NCBI GenBank assembly: GCA_946552115.1
Contig: CAMNRH010000028.1
Location: 1-38,963 of the forward strand
Source of the DNA: an uncultured Lachnospiraceae bacterium
GTDB lineage: Bacteria; Bacillota; Clostridia; Lachnospirales; Lachnospiraceae
Length of the DNA stretch: 38,963 nucleotides
Direction: 5' to 3'
The notes under the pieces were generated by a model that made no database searches, was not told the DNA's origin, and worked only from the letters and a program-made list of their open reading frames with translations. Shown here piece after piece: positions 16,601 to 23,320 of the stretch (position 1 is the stretch's first letter; every line of letters starts with the position of its first letter). The position numbers and the translations under genes were made by a program.

Positions 16601-17131
16601 TTCATCCCCGCATTTTGCATGGACAAAAACATTCTCCTGCGCCGTTTCCTTTTTTCCGGTAATTGCGATTGTATTTCCTGAAATTTCCCATGTTACCGGG
16701 TTATCCGCGGCTCCGGCCTGAAACAGGATATCCTCTCCGTTCCCGTCAGAATACCCGATTTCCCATACAATTTCCGAAGATTCCCGCTCTACAGAAAAGC
16801 TTTTTGTCTCGTCCTCATAAATCCATATTTGGGCGCCATCCTGAAGCTCCTGCCCATCCGCCGAAAGAATGGTCAAATTCCCCTCAATACCGTCTGACTG
16901 GGGACTTATTTCCTGAGCCTTTGGCATACTCTTTTTTTCTTTCCTCTCTTCCTCCTGCTTTTCCTCCGGCATTACATCTTCTTCTGCCCCCTGCTTTTCC
17001 TCCGGCAACGCATCTCCCTCTGACGCTGTTTCTGCCGCAGCCTCCGCCGCTTTTACCGTCTGCCCTGTTCCAATTGCCTGAACGAATACAGTGGCAATTA
17101 CTAAAAACAATGCTAAATATCTTTTTCTCAT
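13691..17131 (-). CDS. Large secreted surface protein with Cys-repeat and BIG2-like domains
   Basis: A 1146-residue protein. Residues 1-28 form a Sec signal peptide (LALFLVIATVFVQAIG then AxA). A Glu/Lys-rich linker (about 35-75) leads to a long region of beta-rich repeats with no family I can name. About residues 860-985 hold three GH-type Cys repeats (SCNEEGYVEWECTECY; SCTANGSVTKKCSRCG; TRTCKVCRK) typical of Lachnospiraceae surface proteins. Residues 990-1146 hold two BIG2 immunoglobulin-like domains (SSNTKIAAVTSKGKITGKKAGTAKITV and a second copy). There is no LPxTG motif; the basic C-terminal repeats may bind the wall non-covalently. An unusual promoter with a C8 tract may make expression phase-variable. 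Confidence 0.85.
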   Translation of the reverse strand: MRKRYLALFLVIATVFVQAIGTGQTVKAAEAAAETASEGDALPEEKQGAEEDVMPEEKQEEERKEKKSMPKAQEISPQSDGIEGNLTILSADGQELQDGAQIWIYEDETKSFSVERESSEIVWEIGYSDGNGEDILFQAGAADNPVTWEISGNTIAITGKKETAQENVFVHAKCGDEIATLWLDVKQNILEVRLGLEDEVRVLQGSETSIGSEMGDIFVENAEYPEGAAFFFQTRSMKSADETIADVAYEDEWRVYGKKVGRTSVAVEYYAENEPEKIMKKDVAVIVTDEEYSIDIVSAEGNSLETEVLFGDTVDLTANVTGVRLDENGEYESIDFIPPGEIEIDWSYEADSAGEVTAFTPEAERCTVTVGKSENLESYAVIVKASISKNGENIGFQLYHIGVSGSYYLLESGSVNTDIQQGESTEISGLGLYGYQYSEAGKEREPVRDARFSFQYDENIFRITDSDGAVINNEIDGEEPNVQAADFVIERLGIQSGNIRVCAWMKDENDGWIQKASKEWLFDWCSVEDVNFDKEYLNIFSSSDYDKSEVGTLSVNTENLRNYTIKWEVGIDNDNEEPDEYGNSRAIILDENSYTTSGNEITLDADTLKQACMEYNMECTQLHGYVRAEITVGEVAVAEAYAVLEIRTPEYRLSDAGLNKSGEAAKGSCLYYQKNWDCYVKNQAYPDGEQIPVTINSIEIGSTDGGEAVWERQEEDAENFFLKAMRCGKASLTIKTSSEELGERDFIIHTNVLNEIYSLEADRQEWALLPGESKQMKVNVIRGFYNEKEGMMEYEEIKDPGAYTLDYVSEHRLITVGKDGILTASKNVDGNEWCQIRVTLTVPGESGEPYVYTEEIGIPVCMGHKFVRVGTEAASCNEEGYVEWECTECYMTRIEKVPKTSHSYVETGRKPASCTANGSVTKKCSRCGATSTETLPKTGHSFGPWAVTTKPTALKQGVETRTCKVCRKAETRNIKKLKATIKLNVKSIILKVKQSTTAIEVTTAKGDSVKSWKSSNTKIAAVTSKGKITGKKAGTAKITVTLKSGVKATVNVKVQKKAVVTSKLAVTGKTVKIKGNKLTLKKGKSETLVAALTPVTSQQKVTYKTSNKKIAAVNSKGKITAKKLGKAKITVQSGKKKVVITVTVKK

Positions 17132-17224
17132 TCTTTTCTTTCCTCATACCTTTCCGATTGTTTTTTTGAAATTTCTGAAACTTTCCGATTATCCTCGGAA
17201 TGCCTCCGATTATTGTCTGAGTAT

Positions 17225-17252
17225 ATTTTACCCCCCCCATATATTTTGTCAA
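17225..17252 (-). promoter_or_regulatory. Surface-protein promoter with homopolymeric G8 spacer
   Basis: Minus-strand TTGACA (17252-17247) and TAAAAT (17230-17225) are 16 bases apart, and eight of those bases are consecutive G (C at 17231-17238 on the plus strand). Gain of one base would give the optimal 17. Downstream, TCCGATTAT occurs twice in the leader. Confidence 0.65.
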
Positions 17253-17289
17253 TTTCTTTTTATGTAATAAAACCAAAAGAACCGTTCTA

Positions 17290-17318
17290 TTGACAATCCC
17301 CTCCTCTCTTGTTATATT
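17290..17318 (+). promoter_or_regulatory. Promoter of the MarR-ADH-ALDH operon
   Basis: TTGACA (17290-17295), 17 bases, TATATT (17313-17318). The transcription start would be near 17325. Confidence 0.8.
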
Positions 17319-17333
17319 ATTTCATGGATAAAC

Positions 17334-17347
17334 GTTGATTAATCAAC
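17334..17347. promoter_or_regulatory. Operator GTTGATTAATCAAC
   Basis: A perfect 14-bp palindrome just after the predicted transcription start and 22 bases before the marR start. It fits autorepression by the MarR protein encoded next. Confidence 0.7.
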
Positions 17348-17369
17348 TTTTACAAAAAAAGAGGTCCTT

Positions 17370-17912
17370 ATGATAAAAAGATTTGAACAGCTGACAATCG
17401 GAATTTCCCGCATTTCTAAAAGCATCCGTAAAATTAAAAAAAGCTGCATGGGCTCTCTGGGACTAAAAAGCACCCATGTTATGTGTATTTATTATCTTAC
17501 CCAAAATCCGGACGGACTTACCGCCTCCGGCCTGTGCAGGCTATGCCGGGAGGACAAAGCGGGGATTTCGCGTATCTTAACCGACCTGGAGCAAAAGCAT
17601 TTTATACACTATCCTCTTGCCGCAGGTGAAAAAAAATACCGTGCAAGGGCCGTTCTCACTGACATAGGAAACGAATACGCTCAAAAGGTATCCGACCTGA
17701 TTCTCCGTTCTACAATGGCAGGCGGAGCAGGCCTGACCGATACGGAACGGCAGATCTTTTACCGTGTATTATTTAAAATCGCGGATAATCTGGATCTGCT
17801 CTGCAAAGAAGCGGAAAGGCTGAACAAAAAAACAAAGGAACAGGAAAGGAAGAAGCATTCACATGAATCCACTGAAAAAGGCATACTGCCGGACATTCCA
17901 GACAGCATTTAA
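17370..17912 (+). CDS. MarR-family transcriptional regulator
   Basis: A 180-residue MarR-type protein: dimerisation helices at both ends and a central winged helix (LTASGLCRLCREDKAGISRILTDLEQK, then the wing GEKKYRARAVLTDIG). The C-terminal 35 residues are highly charged and may be disordered. The start has a clear AAAGAGGT ribosome site. Its end overlaps the alcohol dehydrogenase start by 50 bases, so it is translationally linked to the two dehydrogenases it most likely controls. The ligand may be an aldehyde or alcohol, by context only. Confidence 0.85.
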   Translation: MIKRFEQLTIGISRISKSIRKIKKSCMGSLGLKSTHVMCIYYLTQNPDGLTASGLCRLCREDKAGISRILTDLEQKHFIHYPLAAGEKKYRARAVLTDIGNEYAQKVSDLILRSTMAGGAGLTDTERQIFYRVLFKIADNLDLLCKEAERLNKKTKEQERKKHSHESTEKGILPDIPDSI

Positions 17913-19089
17913 AATCGCAATTCCGTTTTTACCTTACCGGAAACCGGAAATTGCAGGCAGCATCAAGGCACTGCCCGACATCATTAAAGGAAAAAATTGC
18001 AGCCATATACTGATTGTTACCGACGCCCGCATTATGAAGCTTGGGCTGACGAAACGGCTGGAAAAAGCACTGACAGAAAACGATCTTTCCTATGCTATCT
18101 ACGATAAGACCGTTGTTAATCCTACAACAGCAAATGTCTGTGATGCGCTGGAGCTTTATTTTTCTCGCGGCTGCGACGCTATTATAGGCCTGGGCGGAGG
18201 ATCCAGCATTGATTGTGCAAAGGCCGTAGGGGCACGCGCTGTTAAGCCTAAACAGTCTCTTGCAAAAATGAAAGGCATTCTTAAGGTCCGCCGGCGTCTT
18301 CCTCTTCTCATTGCCATTCCGACCACAGCCGGAACCGGAAGCGAAACCACGCTGGCCGCCGTTATCACGGATGCCGAAACAAGGCACAAATACGCCATTA
18401 ACGATTTCCCGCTGATTCCGCGCTACGCAGTGCTTGACCCAAAGGTAACCCTGAGTCTTCCGCCCTCTATAACCGCCGAGACCGGCATGGATGCGCTTAC
18501 CCACGCCGTCGAAGCCTATATCGGCAATTCTACGACCCATCGGACACGGAAAGACGCACTGCTGGCTGTCCGTCTGATATTCGAAAACATCGACACGGTC
18601 TATAAGGACGGAAAGGATATTAATGCAAGGAGAAATATGCTGCACGCCTCTTTCTATGCCGGCTGCGCTTTCACAAAATCCTACGTCGGATACGTACATG
18701 CCGTAGCGCATTCCCTCGGCGGTGAATACAATGTCCCCCACGGCTTTGCCAACGCCGTCCTTCTCCCCTTTGTTCTGGAGGCTTACGGAAAGCGCATTTA
18801 CAAAAAGCTGCGCCGTCTGGCAATAGCGGCGGGTATAGCCGATAAAAATACCCCGCGGGACGAGGCTGCCAGACTATTTATCAATGAAATCCGAAATATG
18901 AAGACACGCTTCGGCATTGGTGATACAATAAAGGAAATACGAGAGGAAGACATCCCCAGGCTGGCCCATTACGCGGACAAAGAAGCAAATCCGCTTTATC
19001 CCGTCCCTGTCCTGATGGACGCACAGGAGCTTGAGCGATTCTATTACATTCTCATGGAAACGGAGGAAAACAACGATGACAGAAGCTGA
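17863..19089 (+). CDS. Iron-containing alcohol dehydrogenase
   Basis: A 408-residue group III (Fe-dependent) alcohol dehydrogenase. The NAD-binding loop GGGSSID is at 111-117 and the PTTAGTGSET motif near 153. Four metal ligands can be placed by comparison with FucO: D210 and H214 in GMDALTHAVEAY, H279 and H293 in VHAVAHSLGGEYNVPHG. It probably interconverts a primary alcohol and aldehyde with NAD(H). The downstream aldehyde dehydrogenase would take the aldehyde to the acid. The ribosome site GGAAAGGAAG lies inside marR. Substrate unknown. Confidence 0.92.
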   Translation: MNPLKKAYCRTFQTAFKIAIPFLPYRKPEIAGSIKALPDIIKGKNCSHILIVTDARIMKLGLTKRLEKALTENDLSYAIYDKTVVNPTTANVCDALELYFSRGCDAIIGLGGGSSIDCAKAVGARAVKPKQSLAKMKGILKVRRRLPLLIAIPTTAGTGSETTLAAVITDAETRHKYAINDFPLIPRYAVLDPKVTLSLPPSITAETGMDALTHAVEAYIGNSTTHRTRKDALLAVRLIFENIDTVYKDGKDINARRNMLHASFYAGCAFTKSYVGYVHAVAHSLGGEYNVPHGFANAVLLPFVLEAYGKRIYKKLRRLAIAAGIADKNTPRDEAARLFINEIRNMKTRFGIGDTIKEIREEDIPRLAHYADKEANPLYPVPVLMDAQELERFYYILMETEENNDDRS

Positions 19090-20455
19090 AATCAAAAAAA
19101 TTATAAGCGGGCAGCGCTCCTATTTTTACACCGGCGCAACACTTCCTGTAGAATTCCGTATACAGGCCCTGAAAAAATTAAAGGAAATCATTTTAAAAAA
19201 TGAACAAAAAATCAATGAAGCCATAAAAAGAGATTTGGGAAAAAGCCCGTTTGAAACATATATGTGTGAAACAGGCCTTGTGTTAAGCGAAATCAGCTAC
19301 ATGCTGAAGCATATTCATTCCTATGCTAAAGAAAAGAATGTACATACGCCCCTCGCGCAATTCCATTCAAGAAGCTATAAAAAGCCGTCGCCCTACGGCG
19401 TTACCCTGATTATGAGTCCATGGAATTACCCGTTTCTTCTAACCATCGACCCGCTTGTGGATGCCATTGCCGCCGGAAATACAGCCGTTGTAAAGCCAAG
19501 CGCCTATTCTCCCTGCACAGGCGAAATCATCCGTGAAATATTGAATGAATGCTTCGATGAGAAATACGTCGCCGTTGTTACCGGAGGCCGCGCGGAAAAC
19601 ACCTGTCTTCTCCATGAACATTTTGACTATATTTTCTTTACCGGAAGTCAGGCAGTGGGAAAAGAGGTTATGCGCTGTGCTTCTGATACTCTTACCCCTA
19701 TCACACTGGAGCTTGGCGGAAAAAGCCCCTGCATTGTTGAAAAGAGCGCCAATATAAAGCTTGCCGCAAGAAGAATCGTTTTCGGAAAATATTTAAACTG
19801 CGGGCAGACCTGCGTCGCGCCTGATTATATATACTGTGACCGCAGTATCAAAGAGCGCCTCATAAAGGAAATCAAAAAGCAAATTCAAAGGCAGTACGGC
19901 AAGAACCCGCTTGCGCGTGAAAACTATGGAAAAATCATTAACGAGAAGCATTTTGAACGAATCCAGAAACTAATTGATGCGGATAAAGTAGCCTGGGGAG
20001 GGAACGGCGATAAGAAAAGCCTTAGAATTGAGCCGACAGTCATGGATAACGTAACTTTCGGAGACACTGTTATGCAGGAGGAAATCTTCGGACCCGTTCT
20101 GCCGGTTCTCACCTATGATTCCCTCGAGGAAGCAATACGTAATATTAATTCCATGCCGCACCCACTGGCATTATATCTTTTTACCTCTGATAAGGCAGCT
20201 GCACGGAAAGTAACCTCCCGCTGCGGCTTTGGCGGCGGGTGCATAAACGATACGATCATCCACCTTGCCACCAGCGAAATGGGCTTTGGCGGCTTCGGCG
20301 CAAGCGGCATGGGTTCTTATCACGGAAAGGACGGTTTTAACACTTTTTCACACAATAAGAGCATCGTAGATAAAAAGACCTGGCTTGACCTGCCTATGCG
20401 GTATCAGCCATATAAAAGCTTACACGAAAAGATGATTCATTTATTTCTGAAATAG
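19076..20455 (+). CDS. Aldehyde dehydrogenase, class 3-like
   Basis: A 459-residue NAD(P)-dependent aldehyde dehydrogenase when started at the ATG at 19076. That ATG has GGAGG at good spacing and overlaps the alcohol dehydrogenase end by 14 bases; an in-frame ATG at 19031 has no such support. Catalytic residues are N117 (PWNYPF), E212 (LELGGKSP) and C246 (NCGQTC). The protein is shorter than class 1/2 enzymes, as in the class 3/AldH-YwdH group that takes medium- and long-chain aldehydes. The C-terminal LPMRYQPY and a hydrophobic tail are also class 3-like. The GC-rich hairpin at 20464-20492 follows. Confidence 0.92.
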   Translation: MTEAEIKKIISGQRSYFYTGATLPVEFRIQALKKLKEIILKNEQKINEAIKRDLGKSPFETYMCETGLVLSEISYMLKHIHSYAKEKNVHTPLAQFHSRSYKKPSPYGVTLIMSPWNYPFLLTIDPLVDAIAAGNTAVVKPSAYSPCTGEIIREILNECFDEKYVAVVTGGRAENTCLLHEHFDYIFFTGSQAVGKEVMRCASDTLTPITLELGGKSPCIVEKSANIKLAARRIVFGKYLNCGQTCVAPDYIYCDRSIKERLIKEIKKQIQRQYGKNPLARENYGKIINEKHFERIQKLIDADKVAWGGNGDKKSLRIEPTVMDNVTFGDTVMQEEIFGPVLPVLTYDSLEEAIRNINSMPHPLALYLFTSDKAAARKVTSRCGFGGGCINDTIIHLATSEMGFGGFGASGMGSYHGKDGFNTFSHNKSIVDKKTWLDLPMRYQPYKSLHEKMIHLFLK

Positions 20456-20463
20456 TTCGGTAA

Positions 20464-20492
20464 AACCGGCGCGGACTTTTGCCGCGCCGGTT
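20464..20492 (+). terminator. GC-rich hairpin after the aldehyde dehydrogenase
   Basis: AACCGGCGCGG pairs perfectly with 20482-20492 around a seven-base loop. The T-run is poor (TTCCGCTGTTTCC), so termination may be partial. It also lies in the convergent region facing the flavodoxin gene. Confidence 0.6.
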
Positions 20493-20534
20493 CCGCTGTT
20501 TCCGTATTCTGACAACAGCTTCAAAACACTGTTG

Positions 20535-21011
20535 TTACAGGTTCTCCACCCAGGCAGCCAGCTCTTCCCGGGATGGATTTCCATTTAACATCTTTCTTTC
20601 CAGAATCTCTGTATCTGCCGCAACACTTCCCTTAAGCTTCTCCGCCGTCTTTCCGAAACCGCTTCCCCCGGATGTTGCAAACAATACAATTTTTTTACCG
20701 GAGAAATCATAACTCTCCAAAAATCGGTTAATAATTGTCGGCGCCTGATACCACCAAATCGGAAAGCCCAGAAAAATTGTGTCATGTCCTGCAATCGGTG
20801 CATCCTGACTTTTTAGTTCCGGACGGAACGACTGATCGGCCATTTCCAAAGAGCTGCGGGACTTTTTATCATTCCAGTTCAGATCCGCCGAAGTATAAGG
20901 AACTGCCGGCAGAATTTCATACAAATCTGCACCCGAAGCTTCCGCTAAATTTTTTGCTGCCCTGGCGGTAACACCGCTGGCAGAGAAATATGCAACCAAA
21001 TTTTTACTCAT
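20535..21011 (-). CDS. Flavodoxin-family protein
   Basis: A 158-residue flavodoxin-like electron carrier or NADPH-quinone-type protein. The FMN phosphate loop is SASGVTAR (residues 10-17), preceded by the beta strand VAYF. GFPIWWYQAP at about residue 82 and LFATSGGSGFG at about 112 are the second and third flavin-contact loops, typical of the flavodoxin_4 group. It follows a TetR regulator on the same strand by 30 bases and shares its promoter. Partner enzymes are not evident in the window. Confidence 0.9.
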   Translation of the reverse strand: MSKNLVAYFSASGVTARAAKNLAEASGADLYEILPAVPYTSADLNWNDKKSRSSLEMADQSFRPELKSQDAPIAGHDTIFLGFPIWWYQAPTIINRFLESYDFSGKKIVLFATSGGSGFGKTAEKLKGSVAADTEILERKMLNGNPSREELAAWVENL

Positions 21012-21041
21012 AATCTTATATCCTCCTTTTTGCTATGGATC

Positions 21042-21671
21042 TTATTTTTTCTCCGGAATCAGCTTCAAAAGACATCGATCTACCATGTCATAAATGCCAG
21101 GCTCGTTCATTTTGACGTTTGCAAGCTCCATAGCCTCCTTTTGTTTTTCCGTATGCTTTGTAAAAGGAAACACGCCAAATAAAAATGCTGAAAATGTTTC
21201 ATAAAACTCCTCACATTCCAAATCGGCCACATCCGGCTTATACGCTTTCAAAATTTCATTCATTGCCGTAACAGACCTCTGGAATAATTTTTTGAATTCG
21301 GCCAGACGTTCCACACGGCTGTTCTGCTCAATTTCAAAAAGATTCATATTCAGAATCCTCAAAAGTGTTTCCTTATCTTCCAGAGTATGCGCCATCTGTG
21401 CAGAAAGCCCGGTCCGGTTCAAAACCTTTGCAGGTACAATCAGCTTTTCAAGCTCCACGCACCACTCTTCATATTCCCTGGAGAGCAGCCCAAGCAAAAT
21501 CTCTTCCTTTGTTTCAAAATAGTTATAGATTGCAGGTCTTGTAAGGCTGATTTCTGTGCTGATTTCCTTAATTGTTACTCCATAAAATCCCTGTATTCTA
21601 TAAATCTTTTCACAGGCATCTAAAATTTCATTTTTTCGTTTTTCTGTAAGTTCCGGCGATCCTTTCGGCAT
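21042..21671 (-). CDS. TetR-family transcriptional regulator
   Basis: A 209-residue TetR protein. The N-terminal helix-turn-helix is standard (ILDACEKIYRIQGFYGVTIKEISTEISLTRPAIYNYFETKEE). The ATG at 21671 is preceded by AAAGGAGGG; a longer frame from 21740 would start within the promoter -35 and is rejected. The C-terminal ligand-binding part has no family I recognise. It lies upstream of and cotranscribed with the flavodoxin gene. A partial inverted repeat brackets its own promoter, so autoregulation is likely. Confidence 0.9.
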   Translation of the reverse strand: MPKGSPELTEKRKNEILDACEKIYRIQGFYGVTIKEISTEISLTRPAIYNYFETKEEILLGLLSREYEEWCVELEKLIVPAKVLNRTGLSAQMAHTLEDKETLLRILNMNLFEIEQNSRVERLAEFKKLFQRSVTAMNEILKAYKPDVADLECEEFYETFSAFLFGVFPFTKHTEKQKEAMELANVKMNEPGIYDMVDRCLLKLIPEKK

Positions 21672-21697
21672 TGTATCCCTCCTTTCTTTTTTATTCT

Positions 21698-21740
21698 GAC
21701 ATCGTGTAACTATATTAGTACTATTTTTACACAGTGTCAA
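21698..21740 (-). promoter_or_regulatory. tetR promoter flanked by an inverted repeat
   Basis: Minus-strand TTGACA (21740-21735), 17 bases, TAATAT (21717-21712). GACATCGTGTAA (21698-21709) and TTACACAGTGTC (21727-21738) are inverted with 10 of 12 matches, one arm over the -35 and the other just past the -10, as expected for a TetR operator. Confidence 0.75.
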
Positions 21741-21904
21741 TATAGTTTTTCATTTTTTAAGCAGCTGATACATAACACTTTTTATTAAATTATGGAAATC
21801 ATTTTCACGCCTCCGTAAATTGTGATATAATTCAATTTGTAAAATTAACCGTTTGTTTACAGAAAGCGGCTTATCATTCGCCGCTCTTATAAAAGGAGGA
21901 TAAC

Positions 21905-22504
21905 ATGGAATTAAACAGACAGACGGCCGAACAGGCTTTGAAGGAAGCGTCAGAATCCAATCCGGGAGCATGGACAGAGCATTCCCGGTATGTAGCAAAA
22001 GCCTGTAAAAATATTGCGTTGCATTGTAAAAATTTATCTGCCGAACAAGCTTATCTTTTCGGACTGTTACACGATATTGGACGTTATGCCGGAGTGACTT
22101 CAGAAAAGCATCTGATAGACGGATATCGCTACTGTATGAAACGCGGATGGGAAAAAGCGGCGCAGATATGTATATCCCATGCATTTATGCTGCAGGATAT
22201 TGACACTTCTATCGGAAAATTCGACATAAATAACGATGATTACATGTTTCTAAAAAAGTTTGTTGCAAATGCCGTATACGATGACTATGACCGTCTGGTG
22301 CAGCTATGCGATTCACTGGCTATGCCGACTGGATTCTGCCTTTTGGAAAAAAGATTTGTTGACGTAACAATACGATACGGCGTTCATCCGGCAACGGTCG
22401 GCAGATGGGAAAAAATTTTAGAGATTAAAACGCTGTTTGAAAAACAGATTGGCTGTTCTGTCTATACCTTGCTTCCAGGGGTTATAGAAAACAGTTTTTG
22501 CTAA
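21905..22504 (+). CDS. HD-domain phosphohydrolase
   Basis: A 199-residue single-domain HD protein. H26 (TEHSRYVAKA) and the HD pair H56-D57 (FGLLHDIGRYAG) are in the expected metal-binding positions; a later H in ICISHAF near residue 97 continues the pattern. Such proteins hydrolyse nucleotides or phosphoesters; the substrate is not predictable here. AAAGGAGG precedes ATG. It stands alone, upstream of a structured terminator. Confidence 0.85.
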   Translation: MELNRQTAEQALKEASESNPGAWTEHSRYVAKACKNIALHCKNLSAEQAYLFGLLHDIGRYAGVTSEKHLIDGYRYCMKRGWEKAAQICISHAFMLQDIDTSIGKFDINNDDYMFLKKFVANAVYDDYDRLVQLCDSLAMPTGFCLLEKRFVDVTIRYGVHPATVGRWEKILEIKTLFEKQIGCSVYTLLPGVIENSFC

Positions 22505-22517
22505 CCGGAGGAATCTT

Positions 22518-22568
22518 ATGTATTATGAGCAAAGGCAGCTAAGCCCTCCCGGCTTTCATCACAATTGA
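22518..22568 (+). other. Possible 16-codon micro-ORF in the HD gene 3' region
   Basis: ATG TAT TAT GAG to TGA, with GGAGG six to seven bases ahead of ATG, inside the terminator stem region. The placement of a good ribosome site and start inside mutually exclusive stems is unusual, but no regulated gene follows on this strand. Confidence 0.3.
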
Positions 22569-22603
22569 TGAATGTTTCCTCACGGGCCGCTGCCTTTCTT
22601 TTT
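22531..22603. terminator. Branched terminator between convergent HD and 95-aa genes
   Basis: AAAGGCAGC (22531-22539) pairs with GCTGCCTTT (22589-22597), followed by CTTTTTG. The interior forms two smaller hairpins: AAGCC/GGCTT, then TTCATCA/TGATGAA with loop CAAT. Confidence 0.75.
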
Positions 22604-22628
22604 GCAAGCTCTTTCTTATTACATTATT

Positions 22629-22916
22629 TCAGGAAAATATTCTTCCATAATCATACATCTTCATAGACTGGCGCTCTCCGATTTCCAGAAGATTCCCGAT
22701 AATAAGCTCTACATCTGAATCCTCCTCTACCCCAAGCTTTTTACAGATACGCTTTTTCGCATCATAAATATCCTGATACAACCCGGCGCATATCCCGCCT
22801 TCTTCAAATTCATTCTTCACAATTTCACTTTCCGGCACAGATAATTCTTCCAAATCCAACGAACCGTTCATTAAATCAAATATCCTCTGTTTAAATTCTG
22901 CGCTGTCTCTCTTCAT
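22629..22916 (-). CDS. Small acidic hypothetical protein divergent from an XRE regulator
   Basis: A 95-residue, clearly acidic protein (SLDLEELSVPESEIVKNEFEEGG, then a helical segment with DAKKRICKKLGVEEDSDVELIIGNL). No transmembrane segment or signal. GAAAGGAA precedes ATG. I do not recognise the family. It diverges from a small XRE protein, and the 138 bases between them carry a 12-bp inverted repeat. A regulatory or toxin-antitoxin pairing is possible but unproven. Confidence 0.65.
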   Translation of the reverse strand: MKRDSAEFKQRIFDLMNGSLDLEELSVPESEIVKNEFEEGGICAGLYQDIYDAKKRICKKLGVEEDSDVELIIGNLLEIGERQSMKMYDYGRIFS

Positions 22917-22948
22917 ACGTTTTATTCCTTTCTGATTAGTTATTTGTA

Positions 22949-23019
22949 TGTCTCATTTTTACAACCGATTTTACATTGTTTTCCGGGTAAAATCAATAAA
23001 AAGTGCAAAAAATGAGACA
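22949..23019. promoter_or_regulatory. 12-bp inverted repeat in the divergent intergenic region
   Basis: TGTCTCATTTTT (22949-22960) and AAAAATGAGACA (23008-23019) are exact complements 47 bases apart, each nearer one of the two divergent genes. They look like paired operator sites for the XRE protein. Confidence 0.6.
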
Positions 23020-23054
23020 CATGAAGAAATAATCATTGAAAGGAGGCAGGCTAT

Positions 23055-23318
23055 ATGCCGAAACCACGAACAAAAACCGGAGAGAAAAATCTCGTCAGTC
23101 GGCAATTAATTGAACTCCGGAAACAAAACCATTATTCTCAAAGATATCTCGCTTATATGCTTCAGCTTGCAGGATACGACATTGATAAAAACGTAATCAC
23201 AAGGATTGAAACAAATCAGCGATATGTCACGGATTTGGAATTAAAGGCATTCTCCGAAATATTCCATGTTTCCTATGATTATCTTATAGACGGCAAAGAA
23301 AAGCCCGGGCATCCATAA
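23055..23318 (+). CDS. Small XRE-family helix-turn-helix regulator
   Basis: An 87-residue DNA-binding protein with a Cro/CI-type helix-turn-helix (LIELRKQNHYSQRYLAYML, then DKNVITRIETNQRYVTDLELKAFSEIF). No extra domain. AAAGGAGGC precedes ATG. It is convergent with the SPFH gene two bases away and divergent from the 95-residue acidic protein. The paired repeats upstream suggest it controls both promoters. Confidence 0.88.
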   Translation: MPKPRTKTGEKNLVSRQLIELRKQNHYSQRYLAYMLQLAGYDIDKNVITRIETNQRYVTDLELKAFSEIFHVSYDYLIDGKEKPGHP

Positions 23319-23320
23319 GC

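Noticed and set aside
17929-18741. 270-codon minus-strand frame opposite the alcohol dehydrogenase
   Set aside because: The plus-strand frame has all iron-ADH motifs; the opposite frame has no recognisable domain or start signal.
22531-22603. A metabolite riboswitch on either strand in the HD 3' region
   Set aside because: The fold does not match any riboswitch consensus I could recall and no gene is positioned to be controlled by it.
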